A program made the position numbers and the translations under genes. A DNA stretch of 64,000 bases from Chondrilla cf. caribensis (taxonomy: Eukaryota; Porifera; Demospongiae; Chondrillida; Chondrillidae): NCBI GenBank assembly GCA_964020155.1, contig OZ026547.1:5734009-5798008 (forward strand), read 5' to 3'. A model generated the notes under the pieces. It did no database searches. It saw only the letters and a program-made list of their open reading frames with translations, and was not told the origin of the DNA. Below are positions 49,961 through 63,557 of the stretch, in pieces (the first letter of the stretch is position 1; the number at the start of each line of letters is the position of its first letter).

Positions 49961-50074
49961 TTTTCACATCAAAGCACAATTATTAAGGATTCCACAGCCA
50001 TGTTGCGAGGAGTATGAGTTCTCATATTAATTCCCATTACCTGATCACGTCAATGGAAAGCACATACAGTTATT

Positions 50075-50213
50075 CATTGAGCATATCTACAAACACACAA
50101 TGAATAACATTAAAAGTGGGCATGTTCTCCCAGTGACTATAAGAACTGCCTGTTCTGTTGTGGTTACCACAAACTAGCACTAAGAAAGTGTCAACTTGAG
50201 ATATAATAGAGAT
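50075..50213 (+). promoter_or_regulatory. Conserved promoter/leader block of gene E
   Basis: The family block with TTGTGGTTACCACAA at 50158-50172, 42 bp before the ATG. Confidence 0.6.
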
Positions 50214-53114
50214 ATGTCTCCAAGCATTCAGCTCTATGTACAAATCACTATTTTGTGCTGTGTGGTGACTACCAGTATGGGGGGTATTGCTGATTGGCAA
50301 AAGGAATTTTCTCGGCTTGAAAACAAAGTGAAGCTGCAACAAGAAGACATTGATTCTTTTCGCCAGATCATAGAACAGATGGAAAAGAGACTACAGCAAT
50401 TTGAATCAAAAGGTGAGTTTATTAATGAGGTCCAAGTACAACCTCCAGTCCCTACTCTCCATGCCTGTTAGTCATGATTATCATCCTGTTTACTATGGAG
50501 GGTATGGGTTTACATCACTGTATGATGTCACCCCGCATTGGTTAGTAGCAAGAAAGTACACTATTAAATAGAAAACACCAAATATAATTACATATCGAAG
50601 GACAAACTACTTCCTTGTGTTTCTGAAATCACCATGAATCGGAAGTTGGATGTACAGGCATGAATGACTTGGTATTGTCAGACACGAAGAGGAATTTGAG
50701 TGACATGAAACTCATGTGGCTTCCTCCCCCACACTAGAATTCCTTAAATGCCTTTTGGGTTCAAGGAGGTTAATGGAGATGAAACATCTGTGCTCAAATT
50801 TCACTCCAATTTTCAATTCTTATCAACTCAAACTCCGCCATTTTTTGATGCCATACTACTACATAATATATTGTACAATATATATATATAGTATAACTAA
50901 TTATATAATTATACTACTTGTGCATTATGTACTCAGATATACCTGGATTAATGCTTTCAAAGAATATAATATAAAATATCTAATATTGAAAAAACAAGTA
51001 TTTTGAGTTAAAACCTTGTTGGCGGCCAACCCTCAATTGAATTAATTCAATGTCACTTTCAGACTAAGAAGTAGTGGAAAAGTAGTTGCAGTCTAATTAA
51101 ATTTCTACTTCTCGCGTTTTAAAATAAACAACCTTATACAATTATAGTACAAATTTACTATTGTCATTACACTTAGGAATACATAATATTATATATTATA
51201 TCATCATGATGTGCACCCCAAAGGGAATATAATGATTGTTACGTAAGGCTTAAATGGTGTTGTGCTGGAAGTAAAAAGTTCCACCTAAAATGGTTACCAC
51301 AAATGCTTAGTACCAATTACAACATTTGTTCAATTATTTTCATTTCTGTGTTTTTCTGTGATTTCTGCACTAAATCGTGCTGACCTACCCTGCGGTTCTA
51401 GATAGAATGTTCCAGAAAATATCAACTTCTTTGAGCCTGCTAGAATCTAGACTCTTTAGCAGCAAAAGCAAAATGCAAGTTAGTCTATTTAAATTCAAGT
51501 CTATAAGTCTAATACTAGCTATAACACCAGGACTTGAGAAACTGGAGACCAGTGCTCTTCATTTGAAACTACAAGGCCATATATTATGTGCAGATGTAAT
51601 TTCGGTGCATGTTCTAAAGGAAAAAGGCAAAGAAGTGACTTTATTTTCATTTTTCGAGTTCCCCTAACAGAGAGTTTAAGGCTTTAAGCAACCTACAACA
51701 GCCTAATAATCACCCCTCCTTTGCAACTCTTGACTATGATGTCTCGCTTCAACTTACTGATCAAGTGTACAGCTGGTCAAGCAAATTCGGGGTTTAATGT
51801 TCATATTTTTGAAGTGGTATACCTATCAATTATTCGTACATCTGCAATGCAATCCTTCTGGAGAAAATCCACAGTGGATTGGAGGGTTGATTGTCTAAGC
51901 ATCAATTCCATGCATATATCCATCATGTTATGCATAACATGATAGATATATGTATTATTATATATATTATATGTATTATTATGCATGCTCTGCATAACAA
52001 ATCAAAACCATAACAGTTGTTTATAATGAGCTTAGATGAATCTCTTTCCAAATAATACAATTAAGAATTATAACAACTAATGTGTAATATCAAAATATAA
52101 ATGAACTCACTTTTGCATGCAGGAGAGTCTTTCCCTCTTGTCTATGTGATATGTATGTACAAACTCATATCCTACTTTGAATACAGCATACATTAATCCA
52201 TATAAAATGATTGTTGATAATTAAGATCACATTTAGTCGTTGTTATTTGAACAGATAAACTTCTGGGAAGAACTAGACGACAAGATGTTTGCGTCTGTCC
52301 ACTTGGACCAAAAGGGGCTAGAGGAACACCGGGACTAAATGGGATAAATGGAACAAAGGGTGAAAAGGGAGACCCAGGGCCACATGGGGAGAGGGGTGAA
52401 AAGGGAGAGCTAGGACTGCCAGGATCTCCAGGACCCAAAGGAACACAAGGAGTTAATGGAACAAAAGGTGACCAAGGAGAAATGGGACAACCAGGGAATG
52501 TTGGACAGATAGGTGAACCGGGAGTGAAAGGAGAGCAAGGACAAATGGGAAACCCGGGAAAGCAAGGGGGAAAGGGAGAGCCAGGAGTGCCAGGATCACA
52601 GGGACTTAATGGAACAAAGGGTGAAAAGGGAGACCCAGGGAATCAAGGAGTTAATGGAACAAAGGGTGAACAAGGAGAAATTGGACAAGCAGGGAATGTT
52701 GGACAGAAAGGTGAACCAGGGTTAAAAGGACAGCAAGGTCCAATCGGAAACAAGGGAATGCAAGGGGAAAAGGGAGAGCAAGGAATACAAGGACCACAAG
52801 GACTTAACGGAACAAAGGGAGAAAGGGGAGAACGAGGGAGTCATGGGGTTAATGGTACAAAAGGTGAACGAGGAGAAACAGGACAATCAGGTAGCAATGG
52901 ACAGAAAGGTGGACCAGGAATGAAAGGAGAACGAGGTCCAAGAGGAAAGAAGGGAAAGCAAGGGAAAAAGGGGGAGCCAGGAATACCTGGACGTGATGGA
53001 ACAAAGGGTGAAAAGGGAGACCCAGGGAATCAAGGAGCTTATGGAACAAAAGGTGACTGTGGAGAAACAGGACAACTAAGGTGTGCTGGACAGGAAGCTG
53101 AATCGAATGGATAG
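50214..53114 (+). CDS. Collagen-like gene E: secreted coiled-coil collagen, 2 exons
   Basis: Exon 1 is 50214-50412 (AAAG|GTGAGT) and exon 2 is 52255-53114 (acceptor ACAG, phase 1), giving 352 aa. Signal peptide with a hydrophobic ITILCCVV core; coiled coil from FSRLENKVKLQQ onward; furin-like RTRR at 52269-52280; Cys-Val-Cys; about 90 Gly-X-Y triplets, many NGT sequons, and GER triplets. Two late Cys residues lie in a tail that loses the Gly-X-Y register (CGETGQLRCAGQ). A candidate AATAAA lies at 53224. This is the longest uninterrupted collagen frame of the family in the window. Function inferred as for gene A. Confidence 0.85.
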
Positions 53115-56100
53115 TAAGGATTATCAGGCAACATTGGGTGTACACCAACCAATAGTCCTGATTAATACTAATTGCTATAATAATTTTGTGTAATCAGTCA
53201 AATATTTGAAGAAGTATTATTATAATAAAACTATAGTTTAATCGGTGACAAAGTAGTAAAGTGTAACCCTGGCTATTATCTAAATTGGACTGAATGAAAT
53301 GAATTGTTACAGCGAATGAATTTGGAATTATCTTTCAGCAATAATAAATGTGTCAAAGATAGCAAAGATACCTAAAAACAGGTATATATACAAGCAGTAG
53401 GAATGATCTATTATTATCATAAGAATGACAACTGAATACACACAATTCTTCGAACTATAGATTATTGTAAATTACCTGCAGGTTCATAGCATAAGCTGCT
53501 GAATATGAACTGAATAACTTCATAATATTAATGAAATTAGTACTGAATGCGTATAAATCATCTTGCAATTTAGGTCATTCATTGAACAAATGTACACAAA
53601 ACAGGATTTTAATATTATTCAAATGAATAAAATTCTGTACATTAACTATTTAAGAATCTCTAATAATCTGATACAGCATGCCTTTGGCACATGATTATTA
53701 TTGAATAATACTATTAATTCACCTACTCACTATTTGAAACATATGAGCAATAGATAGCGAACTACAACAGGATATATATAATGGAGTTGTACATGTGTTT
53801 TGCGGAAATATCACGTTAATATTATGTGAGTGGGTGTATATGCAAGTTCTTCAATGATGCATAATGTATATGAAAACTTGCTGCTATAATAGGTCTTTAC
53901 TTAGAATGAATCATATAGAGAATTATAAAGTTCTCCACACAAATATATATATATATATATATCTGGTTCTATTTGACTATTCCTGGAGATGTCCTCATTT
54001 TCTCCCACTTGTGCACAGGTGGTGGAACAGGGGGCTATGGCCACCCACTCATCACAAAGATGGGGCCAAGAATGTCCATGTAGAGTATTATATGCATGGA
54101 CGCAATAGCAATATCAATCATGAGTTTAGCACCAGGGCTTTTTGCCCCATTTGCCAAACTTTTCCTCCGCCTATGTTGTGGATTACTTTTGTTCTGTCTC
54201 TAATCCCTTTCCATGGCATAAGCCTAGAGACAACTTAAAATCTTTTCACTCATTCAATATTGTGGATATACAAAACCATCGCTGGAAACGTTTAATTGGT
54301 TATGTCACTGTCAATTTTTTTTACTGCAGAAATCCTAAGCATAATTATAGTTTGCTATTGTAGAAAATTTTCAATGAACCATCAGCTAAACAAATTGGAA
54401 GTCCACCTGTAAGATAAGCATGGCATTGCCGATGTTTGGCTATAACAGTGACGTGATGTATAATATCTGTGAAGTTTCCATTCTCTGGGAGAACACCAAT
54501 CTGCACACTCTCCAAATACCTGCACAGGCAACCATTGACTACTTCTGGTGTGTGCATTACCATACAATGTTCCAACAATAATTTTTAGATATTATAGATG
54601 TGCAACACAACGGCACAAATATTTCTCTAGCAGGTGGGTAGTGGTGGTACTATATTACAGACCAATCCCATAGATAGTCAAATGTAGTGCATGTGAGATT
54701 CTCCTTCACAGTAGGTAGAATAGTTGCTTCGTTTAAGTTGTTCCACATGGAAATGAATTGACTGTGACTACTCCTTTAATGAGAGCAGAAGCAAGTAATT
54801 CCGGTTGAAAAAACTCTGTGGCTGCCACTCCCACACTAAAGCACTTGCCATTGATGTGTGTGTGTGTGTGTGTGTTGCAAGGACAGCTAGGTGCATCATG
54901 TTTGCATGTATTGGTGTGTGCGCTCGCAATGTGTGCCTATGCATGTGGTTGTACAGGTGTGAATTAATATGTGCTGAATGGACATGCATGTTCCTTGCAT
55001 GTACATGTGTGTTTGTTCACATAATGCATATGTATACACTTTCATGCACTACACATGTTCGTGCATGAATATACACATGAAATATGTATTTTGTGCATGT
55101 TATGTTAATGATGGCTACATTCCTGCATCAAACACTCCAGTGCATGTACATACATATGGTATATGTCAAAACAGTTCCTGTAGTGGAAAAATATTTAGTT
55201 CTAACTATGCCGTAACATAATGTAATAGTCACTTTGTGTGATATGTGATATAACCTATTGAGTTCCATTATAGTTTGATGATAGTGAAAATGCAAATCCA
55301 AATGCAAATGAAAATCCTCTGGTTGTCTTCTTGTACAGGTTTCACTATTACAGTAGATTTGAGCCTGAAGAAGGTCATTGAGGACTACCTGCACTTGTGG
55401 GCCAATGGTGATTTTGCCTATGCTTACTTTGTGTAAACTCATCTCAGCTTAGCTGATGGTGTGGTCTATAAGTTCTGTACTGTTTAGCTCTACTATATAA
55501 CACCATCCTTGTCTTGGCAGGGAACCAGAATCTGCTGGAGATACTGGATGAACTTGGACCACAGAAAAATCTGGACATCCAAGAGCACTAGGAGATGTTT
55601 TGGATACACTAGTGCTCTTGGATGTCAAATTACATTATGGGAAGACACACAGTGATTTCATTAGTGGTGCAACTATGTATGCATTGTTAAATCAATTGCG
55701 ATGGACTCAACCATGATGATCATGCAAGCATGATGAAGTTATATGGCAATGCAAATGGTCACTCTAGTTGTAAATATCCTTTAGTATTACGTCATAAATG
55801 GTACAAACTTAGAATAGACAATGATCAGGTACTTAGTAGGTTTACAGTACTCTCCAAGCATTATCATGTCAAAATAGTATGATACCTTCAAGGATTGAAG
55901 TCTTAACCCAACTTAAGACGATCCTGTGAGTGCTGACCTTAAGATTATACCATAAAATGCTTCTAATATGCTATATCACTTCACAATATACAAATCATTA
56001 TAATTGTCATATGTGTTTAACTAAACTACTGTGTAGTATTAGTAGTTGTAGTGTCTATCTTTAGTAAGTACTATTTATGGTTGTGCTATATCTTAATTAT

Positions 56101-57220
56101 TACTATTTTTGCCTTAATGCTATTGTGCTCTACTAGAGCTAGTAATTATTGAGATAAATACGTTTATAACATTGTATGTACTTCACAATTGTTACTGTAC
56201 GGATAGCAGTGTTAACACTAGCATTCAACTACTGGATTACATTAATACTTATAGTGTCCTCATATATTAATTGTGTCTGCATGACCACTAGGACCCGAAA
56301 CATTACCAGCTAGGTGGCACAGATGTTGGACACTCATAAATGTCCTATGTAAACGTTAACTGCACTCAATGTACTTAGCTCCTGTAACATGAGACATATG
56401 CAGATACCACATGAAATGTGCTATGAAAAGAGAAAGTAGGTGCACAACAATCCCCTGGAGATATATACATGGGCAGAAGTACCACTCATTTTGACAGGGA
56501 ACTATGCAGGAGCTGTAGGAGATACTGAATCACCAAGTCCCTCAAGGAATTTCTGGACACCTTGGAGTGCTAGGAGATGCTGAGGATAAACAAGTGCTTT
56601 TGAAGGATTCAGTGAAGCCTACAAAGTAGCAAATCACATTATGGGAAGACATACAAATAGTTCATTTGTGAAGCAACAATGTATGCATTGATAAATCAAT
56701 TACAGTGGAACCGGCTATACAGACCACCTCTACACAAAGACCACCTGTCCTAAGTGACCATTGTAGGACTACCCACAAGGTCAACTCAACTACAGTGAGG
56801 CACCTCCGTGTAAAGACCACCTGTTTTTAGAGACCACCTTTACTGGTCCCTTGGGTGGTCTTTATATACAGGTTTCACTGTACATTGGACTCAATCATGT
56901 CGTGCAAGTATGATGAAGTTATGAGGCAATTCTGGGGGTCTCAGTGGCTGGGGTAGTTAGGGTTGAATGCAACTACCAAACGTGACATAAAAAAGCATTC
57001 GAGTACTGACCTTAATACATGGATGCTTCACATGATATGCTTTAATCTGCTTTTCAATACAAATTTTATACCAAATCATGAGTAGTCAGATACTATCTTG
57101 ACAGTTACCGGACCTAAGATTATTATTGTCACTATGGCATGGCAATACACACTATGTTACGAATACAAATGTACATTAATAATTATTATTACAACAAATC
57201 ACACTGACATGGATCCCGAA
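53115..57220. other. Intergenic region between E and F
   Basis: No confident gene. Open frames at 53864-54363 (+) and 54345-54578 (-) show no recognisable domain. A degenerate AATTCG module is near 54,791-54,850. The segments 55,510-55,760 and 56,500-56,960 are two copies of the far-upstream block of the collagen genes (tgctggagatact-like, catcacattatgggaagac-like). Between 56,705 and 56,880 lies a sequence rich in gaccacct/taaagacca repeats. Confidence 0.5.
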
Positions 57221-57224
57221 TGTA

Positions 57225-57419
<195 letters not shown>

Positions 57420-57539
57420 TTATCTTGTTTACAACAAAGTAGAATTACTAAGGATTCCACATTCACTGGTGTAGGGTATGGGGTTCTCATATCAAATCCC
57501 ATAGTCTGTTGATGACGAAGGAAAACACCATACACAAAG

Positions 57540-57823
57540 CTATTCATTGGGAATACCTGGTAATGCACAATGAATACCTTTAAAAGTGGGCCTGCTCTCG
57601 CAGTGACCTTAAAAACTGCCTGTTCTGTTGTGGTTACCACAAACTAGCACTGAGAAAATTACAGTATTTCTACACTTACTACACGTATGTTCACATTGAC
57701 CACACCTACAGATATGCAATGAATATCATTAAAAGTGGGCATGTGCTACTAGTGACTATAAAAACTGCCTGTTCCATTGTGGTTCACACTGAGAAATTTA
57801 CAGTATTGACTGGAGCTACAGTT
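57540..57823 (+). promoter_or_regulatory. Duplicated promoter/leader block of gene F
   Basis: The family block occurs twice. The distal copy (57,545-57,665) keeps TTGTGGTTACCACAA at 57628-57642. The proximal copy (57,700-57,823) keeps the rest but its palindrome is reduced to attgtggttcacac. Start-codon distance to the intact palindrome is therefore 182 bp instead of 33-42. Confidence 0.6.
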
Positions 57824-60800
57824 ATGGCTATAAGCATTCAGGTCTTTGTACAATTTGTTCTTTTGTGCTGTGTGGTGACTAACTCTATTGGAGGTATCAC
57901 TGACTTTGAAGAGGCATTTTCGCAACTTGAAGAAAAAGTGGAGTTGCAACAAAAAGAAATCAAGTCACTTCACCAGATGATAGAACATTTGGAGAAGAGA
58001 CTAGAACAACTTGAAGTAAAAGGTGAGTTTGATGAGGCTCAAATACAACCTGCTGTCTCTACCCTTCTTGCCTGTTATTCAGGACTATCCTCCTGCTAAA
58101 ATGGATTATATAGGTTCACATCTTTGCATGACATCACCTTAATTATGTTGTGAGTGTCATGCAAGTGCACAAGAAGGACACATACATGTAGGACATGATG
58201 TACAATTAGAATTGGTGATGTCGCAGATATATATTTTGAAACAATGAACACAGCATGGTTTAAAACGTACATGTCCACAATGATGAAACTTGCATGTGGA
58301 ACATATCCATTAAGACTTCCATAGCTTCCTGCAAAGTGCAAACTTATGGATTTATCCCTTAGTCTTTTCTCCATTAAAATTTTCTTCTAAGTGCGGCAAT
58401 GGTACATTCATAAAATAGAACACTTTTGAAGCTTCATTCGAAATGAGGATCAGCCGATCAATGTACCACATGTGGGACATGTCCAATTGCACTTTTATGG
58501 CTTCCAGTGTTTGCTGATTTTGGGTAATTTCTTTGACTGAAATTTCATCTCACTAACGTTCGAGAGGAAATCTAAAATTTGTGAAGTATGTTTAGATATG
58601 TCTTTAGTAAGATGAAGTTTATTTCAAACGATTTGGTGATGTACTTTTTGATATATTGAAACATTTAGAAGACAAAAAAGGCTCCAAGACCATCTAAGAA
58701 ATTTTTCAATAGATAGTGAGATTTGTCAACGATTGTATGTGGGGGAATTTGATATTTCAAACCTTTTCGGAGACTCACTCAAAAAAACAAAATAAGAAGA
58801 AAAAAATGTCAGCATATGGAATATTTGAAAGGTTCATCAGTCGTTTCTCGGAAACCTGGCAGAAGATGATAATTCAGGTATCTATTAATAAAATAATATT
58901 GGCGAATTGAAAACTTCTGTTTGCTGGATTTTTATAACACAAGTATATTTTAAGAAAAAAAAAGATTTATTAGTGATAATATTCTATGAAGAGAGGCTCC
59001 AAATAAGTACACTAATACTCTTCCAAAAAAGTACGCATAATTTTTTGGTGAACAGACCAGATGAAAATTCGAATAATAACTACATAAGTCAAACATATTA
59101 TAAAACAAAACAGTAAGCTGCCCCCAATGTCCTTCAGTGGGCCAGGTTCATCTTTGAAACCCATATCCTCTTAGATCTCAAGGGAGAGCTGTAATAGACA
59201 CATAAATATCACAGGCATATTTGAGTAACGTCGCTATTTCAGCAAATCAAGTGTTACCATATAACCGGAAATATTGGCGGTCATTTTATTTTGGCGGTTT
59301 GACGGTTTGACCGACTACCGCCAACATAATATTCGCCAAAATAATATTACCCGTGCCAAACGTCAGGATTACCTCACAATAAAATGACATAATCCCGACG
59401 TTGCGCATCCGTGTGGCTCGAATAATCATGGCGTATCGGTACTTCAAGAGAAAGGAACAGAATACAGCTGTCGATCGAAAACTCCATTTTCAAAAGTCAT
59501 TTCAAACGTTAAAGTTTTATATTGGGTAACACAGTAACTGTGGCTATGAATATAATTATAATCTGGGCTTGCCATCTGCCAAAATTACAACCGCCAATAC
59601 CCTAAAATTCGACAAACCGCCAAATATTCTTTCCGCCAATATTTCTGGTTATAGGGTATTGGATTAGTGTCTATGAAACCTTTTAACCCCTATCAAAAGT
59701 TTTCTTTTTAACCCTTTATATGTTGAAAGATAATAATGATAGAATTCTTTGATTGTTGTGAGAACAAAGATGAATTGGATTTAAAACAGAACATCAAAGA
59801 CATTCGAGGTACTTACGGACAGGTATATTAATTTCATCTCTATTGTGCACTGTTGATACGAAAATAACTAAATTGCTCCGTTGCTAATCACAAATTTGTG
59901 ATTAGTACAGCTACACTCTATCACCTAAAAGGTCCAACTCTGTATACACAGTGGAATATAATTACAATCTTTTGATTTCAACCTCCTGTAAATGGCTCTA
60001 ATCGAAGAGGATAGGTATTAAAGAGTTAAAGGATGTCTGATGCATTCTTTTGACATGCTCTGATCTTCAATTAGGTCCAATCGATTTTCATGCATAATCA
60101 CTTCATGAAATCACAAGATCATCATGTGATACAGGGATATTGAGCTGCATTATAAACTGTTGAGATACCATTCTATAAATGCTTAGGGAGGAAAGTGGAG
60201 ATGGTCTACAAATAATTGCGAGATAAAAAATTGATAAGGTATCCAGTGTATGAATTCGAGGATGTATAACACCTTCCATTTGTAATGCACATTTCCATTA
60301 TAATAGGAATCAGGCATGGGTCCACAAATTTGCAAACACATAGAGGCATCAGCTGCAACAGCTGCAAGTTTATTGAACAAATTGATTATTGTTATTTGTT
60401 TTGTGTTTTGAATGTGTAAACACTCTTTAATCTCCCTTTGAACTTTATGGGTTTGGAAATTTGCGGACCCATGGTTGATTCGTTTTATAATGGAAATGTG
60501 CATTACAAAATGGAAGGTGTTGTATATTCATAGTGTCACATTAAATTAAGAATAAGATCTCTTACAATGGATAATGTGCCAACTACAAGTAACCAATCAC
60601 TATAATATACGGTCAACAGATGTACCCCATTGCATGTGCACCAAATCAATGCATGAATACTTTAAAAAATGAATTTATAATGACTCCAACTCTATACAAA
60701 CACTAGTGGGCTCCTACAGATATTACTATCATGATTATGTTGCTGAATTGATATTATTTAGACTTATTTTTTATGAACAGACAAACTCCTGGAAAGAACT

Positions 60801-61334
60801 AGACGACAAGATATTTGCGGTTGTCCTGGACCAAAAGGGGCTAGAGGAACACCAGGACTGAATGGGGTAAATGGAACAAAGGGTGAAAAGGGAGACCCAG
60901 GGCCACATGGGGAGAGGGGTGAAAAAGGAGAGCTAGGACTGCCAGGACCCAAAGGACCACAAGGAATTAATGGAACAAAAGGTGAACGTGGAGAAAAAGG
61001 ACAACCAGGGAATGTTGGACAGAAAGGTGAACCAGGAATGAAAGGAGACAGGGGAGTGCCAGGAGTTAATGGAACAAAAGGTGAACAAGGAGAAAGGGGA
61101 ATGCCAGGAAATGTTGGACAGAGAGGTACGCCTGGACTGAAAGGAGAGCAAGGTCCAAGAGGAAACAAGGGAGAGCAAGGGGAAAAAGGAGAGCCAGGGA
61201 TACCAGGACCGAAGGGAGAAAAAGGAGACTCAGGTCCAACAGGACAACATACAGAGAATAGAACACTAGGTATTCTGCCTTCTAAAACTGAGGAAATATC
61301 AACAAGTGTACAAACATCACTGGTTATACAATAA
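57824..61334 (+). CDS. Collagen-like gene F: secreted coiled-coil collagen, 2 exons
   Basis: Exon 1 is 57824-58022 and exon 2 is 60781-61334 (phase 1), giving 250 aa. Signal peptide (VLLCCVV core), coiled coil ([12 protein letters not shown] onward), furin-like RTRR at 60795-60806, Cys-Gly-Cys, about 47 Gly-X-Y triplets with NGT sequons. Unlike its paralogues it ends in a non-collagen tail of about 30 residues with an NRT sequon and no Cys pair. The frame is also open upstream to an ATG at 57719, but alignment with A, B, D and E fixes the start at 57824. An AATAAA overlaps the stop codon (61330-61335), so another signal probably serves. The intron carries two MITEs. Confidence 0.82.
59255..59658. 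mobile_element. 404-bp MITE in the gene F intron
   Basis: The ends TACCATATAACCGGAAATAT and, in reverse complement, TACCCTATAACCAGAAATAT are inverted repeats continuing through ATTGGCGG. The interior repeats GGCGGTTTGACGG-like motifs. Related to the 221-bp element at 31958. Confidence 0.8.
60270..60519. mobile_element. 250-bp MITE, copy 1 (gene F intron)
   Basis: The ends are inverted repeats of about 70 bp starting CACCTTCCATTTTGTAATGC. A second copy of identical length lies at 62559-62808 with its central loop in the opposite orientation. Confidence 0.85.
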
Positions 61335-62558
61335 ACACAAACAAAGTAATAAGGGGAAAATAATATTCTCCACTGATAGTCCATTTCAGGTTTACACATG
61401 ACAATTATTACTATCATTAATTCAATTATAGATAACAGTATCTATTCATAATCCATAATATAATAATATATCCATGGATAATATTATAATTCATAATATT
61501 TCTTGGTAAGAGATAAAACACTGCATGAAAAGACAACAAAAATAAATGACACACATATCTATAAGCAGGCAGACATTCAAGTACAATAGTAAGTAAGCAT
61601 GTACTTAGGTAGTGTAATATAGGACCTGCATGAAACCCACTTTTTGAATGCAGCATTCCTGTATGACAGAATAAATTATCTATCTATCTATCTATCTAGT
61701 CTACTGAAGCTTTATAGCAATGTTAAATGATCTCTTGCGATCATGAATGTACGTACCAAAATAACTGTACACAACACTTGTGATTCACAATTTTAACTAT
61801 GTTATGTAACTGTATAATAGGTATAAATTAAGTGGCATTATTTGTAATATATAAATGTACATAATCATAATAGTACAGACCTCATACAAATGAGCAGTGT
61901 TGATTTCAAAGAAGCACAAGAAGTTGCATTGAGTCCTCAAAGTAGCAATTTGAAAGCACAATGTAGGTTAGTATAACATTTACGGGTAGTGTGCACAGTA
62001 ACACTCCAGTCTGAGGAAGGGAGGCTTGCTGAATTACAAATTCCATTGAAAAACAAATCAACTCAAATCTATGAAAATTGAAATAGAATACATTAAAATA
62101 TATAAAACAGGGCTATAGGTATTGTATAAAATGTCTATAGGTTCTTTTCTTGCATGGAAAGTCTACAACATTGTTTAATCACCTGCCGAGCTGATAATTA
62201 CTTCCTCCACATAAACCCTGTACGTTTAAGATTGTTTGATCTTGATTGCTGTGAAGTATTTTCTCACAAAAGTGAAAGGAAGTGAAAAGTGACACAGCTT
62301 AAATAATTATACAAATGACCTTAGTATTATCAATGTACATAATTAAGCATGATGATGGAGATTTTGTATTATGCATGCTATGTATCACTGTATACATTGA
62401 ATCTTTCCATTTGTCTTCTGATCAGCCGGACACATTGCAGTGGAGGTGAGGTAGGTACAACAGTGAAACATGAAACTACAAAACTTCTTCAATAGTGTAG
62501 AATTTATAACATATGGAAAGTTTCCAATTGATAACAGGCGAACAATTCCATGTTTAGC

Positions 62559-62808
62559 ACCTTCCATTTTGTAATGCACATTTCCATTATAAAAGGAAAC
62601 AGGCTTGGGTCCACAAATTTGCAAACCCACAAAGATCAAAGGGAGATCAAAGAATGTTTATACATTCGAAACACAAAACAAATAACAATAATCAATTTGT
62701 TCAATAAACTTACAGCTGTTGCAGCTGATGCCTCTTTGGGTTTGCAAATTTGTGGACCCAAGCCTGATTCTTTTTATAATGAGAATGTACATTACAAAAT
62801 GGAAGGTG
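62559..62808. mobile_element. 250-bp MITE, copy 2
   Basis: Same terminal inverted repeats as 60270-60519 (CACCTTCCATTTTGTAATGC at the left end) and the same length, with the loop inverted relative to the first copy. Confidence 0.85.
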
Positions 62809-62929
62809 CTGTTTAATAAATATACCAATGTGTACACTTTAGTAACAGCTGAAAACAGTTTTATCAAATAGCTAAGATGGATGTAATAACTTCAGCAAAA
62901 GCTCTTATAAGCCTAATTAAGATGCACAC

Positions 62930-62980
62930 GTAATTCGAGTATAAGGGTCAGCAGCCACACGAGTTTTGAACTCGAATTAA
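62930..62980. repeat. AATTCGAGT palindromic module
   Basis: GTAATTCGAGT at the left is mirrored by AACTCGAATTAA at the right around a ccacacgag-containing core. It belongs to the same family as 9467-9522, 14338-14390 and 48471-48522. Confidence 0.75.
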
Positions 62981-63168
62981 TTGTTATTGGAATAATAATT
63001 ATACAATGGCATGCTTTATTCAGAATGTCCTCATAAGAAAAATAGCCTTTACCGTGGATGCATGCACACCATAATACCAGATCCCTTTCAAATATTTTCA
63101 TTACATTTGTGTATGTACAAACCATGAATTCGAAATTGAGTGTATATTTCCAATATTCCAGTTCTTAA

Positions 63169-63171
<3 letters not shown>

Positions 63172-63204
<33 letters not shown>
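63172..63204. repeat. TG microsatellite
   Basis: Pure (GT)n of about 33 bp, upstream on the + strand of the galectin 3' end. Confidence 0.95.
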
Positions 63205-63206
<2 letters not shown>

Positions 63207-63557
63207 TGGAGTGTCTGGTTGACCTGTGAGGTTCCTCACAGTGGACACATCTCATGATCAGTGACAGAGGACACTGCTAAGGTACATTGCAGGGTGGTGG
63301 TCACCACTCTGGTTGACCAGCACCGTGGGGAATAATTGACTTGAATTGAATCAAATAATGTTGAATCAGATATAAACTGCTACAATTATAACAGCATAAT
63401 AATGAGATTATATATGTTGAGTCCTAACCAAGTCACAATTCCTTAAGGAATTGGCTTAAAAGTGATATTAATTTTAATTGCCTGATATGATTATACTGAA
63501 ATCCCATTTAATCATGTCCAAAGTCTGAATCTGTGTCCAAATCCGAAGTCTGACATT

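Larger units (their letters stand above)
61335..63550. other. Intergenic region between gene F and the galectin gene
   Basis: No gene supported. It holds a TATC tetranucleotide run (about 61,676-61,698), a 250-bp MITE, an AATTCG palindromic module and a (TG)n tract. The first few hundred bases share motifs with collagen 3' flanks. Confidence 0.5.

Noticed and set aside
53864..54578. Open frames on both strands between genes E and F
   Set aside because: No recognisable motif, splice structure or paralogue was visible.
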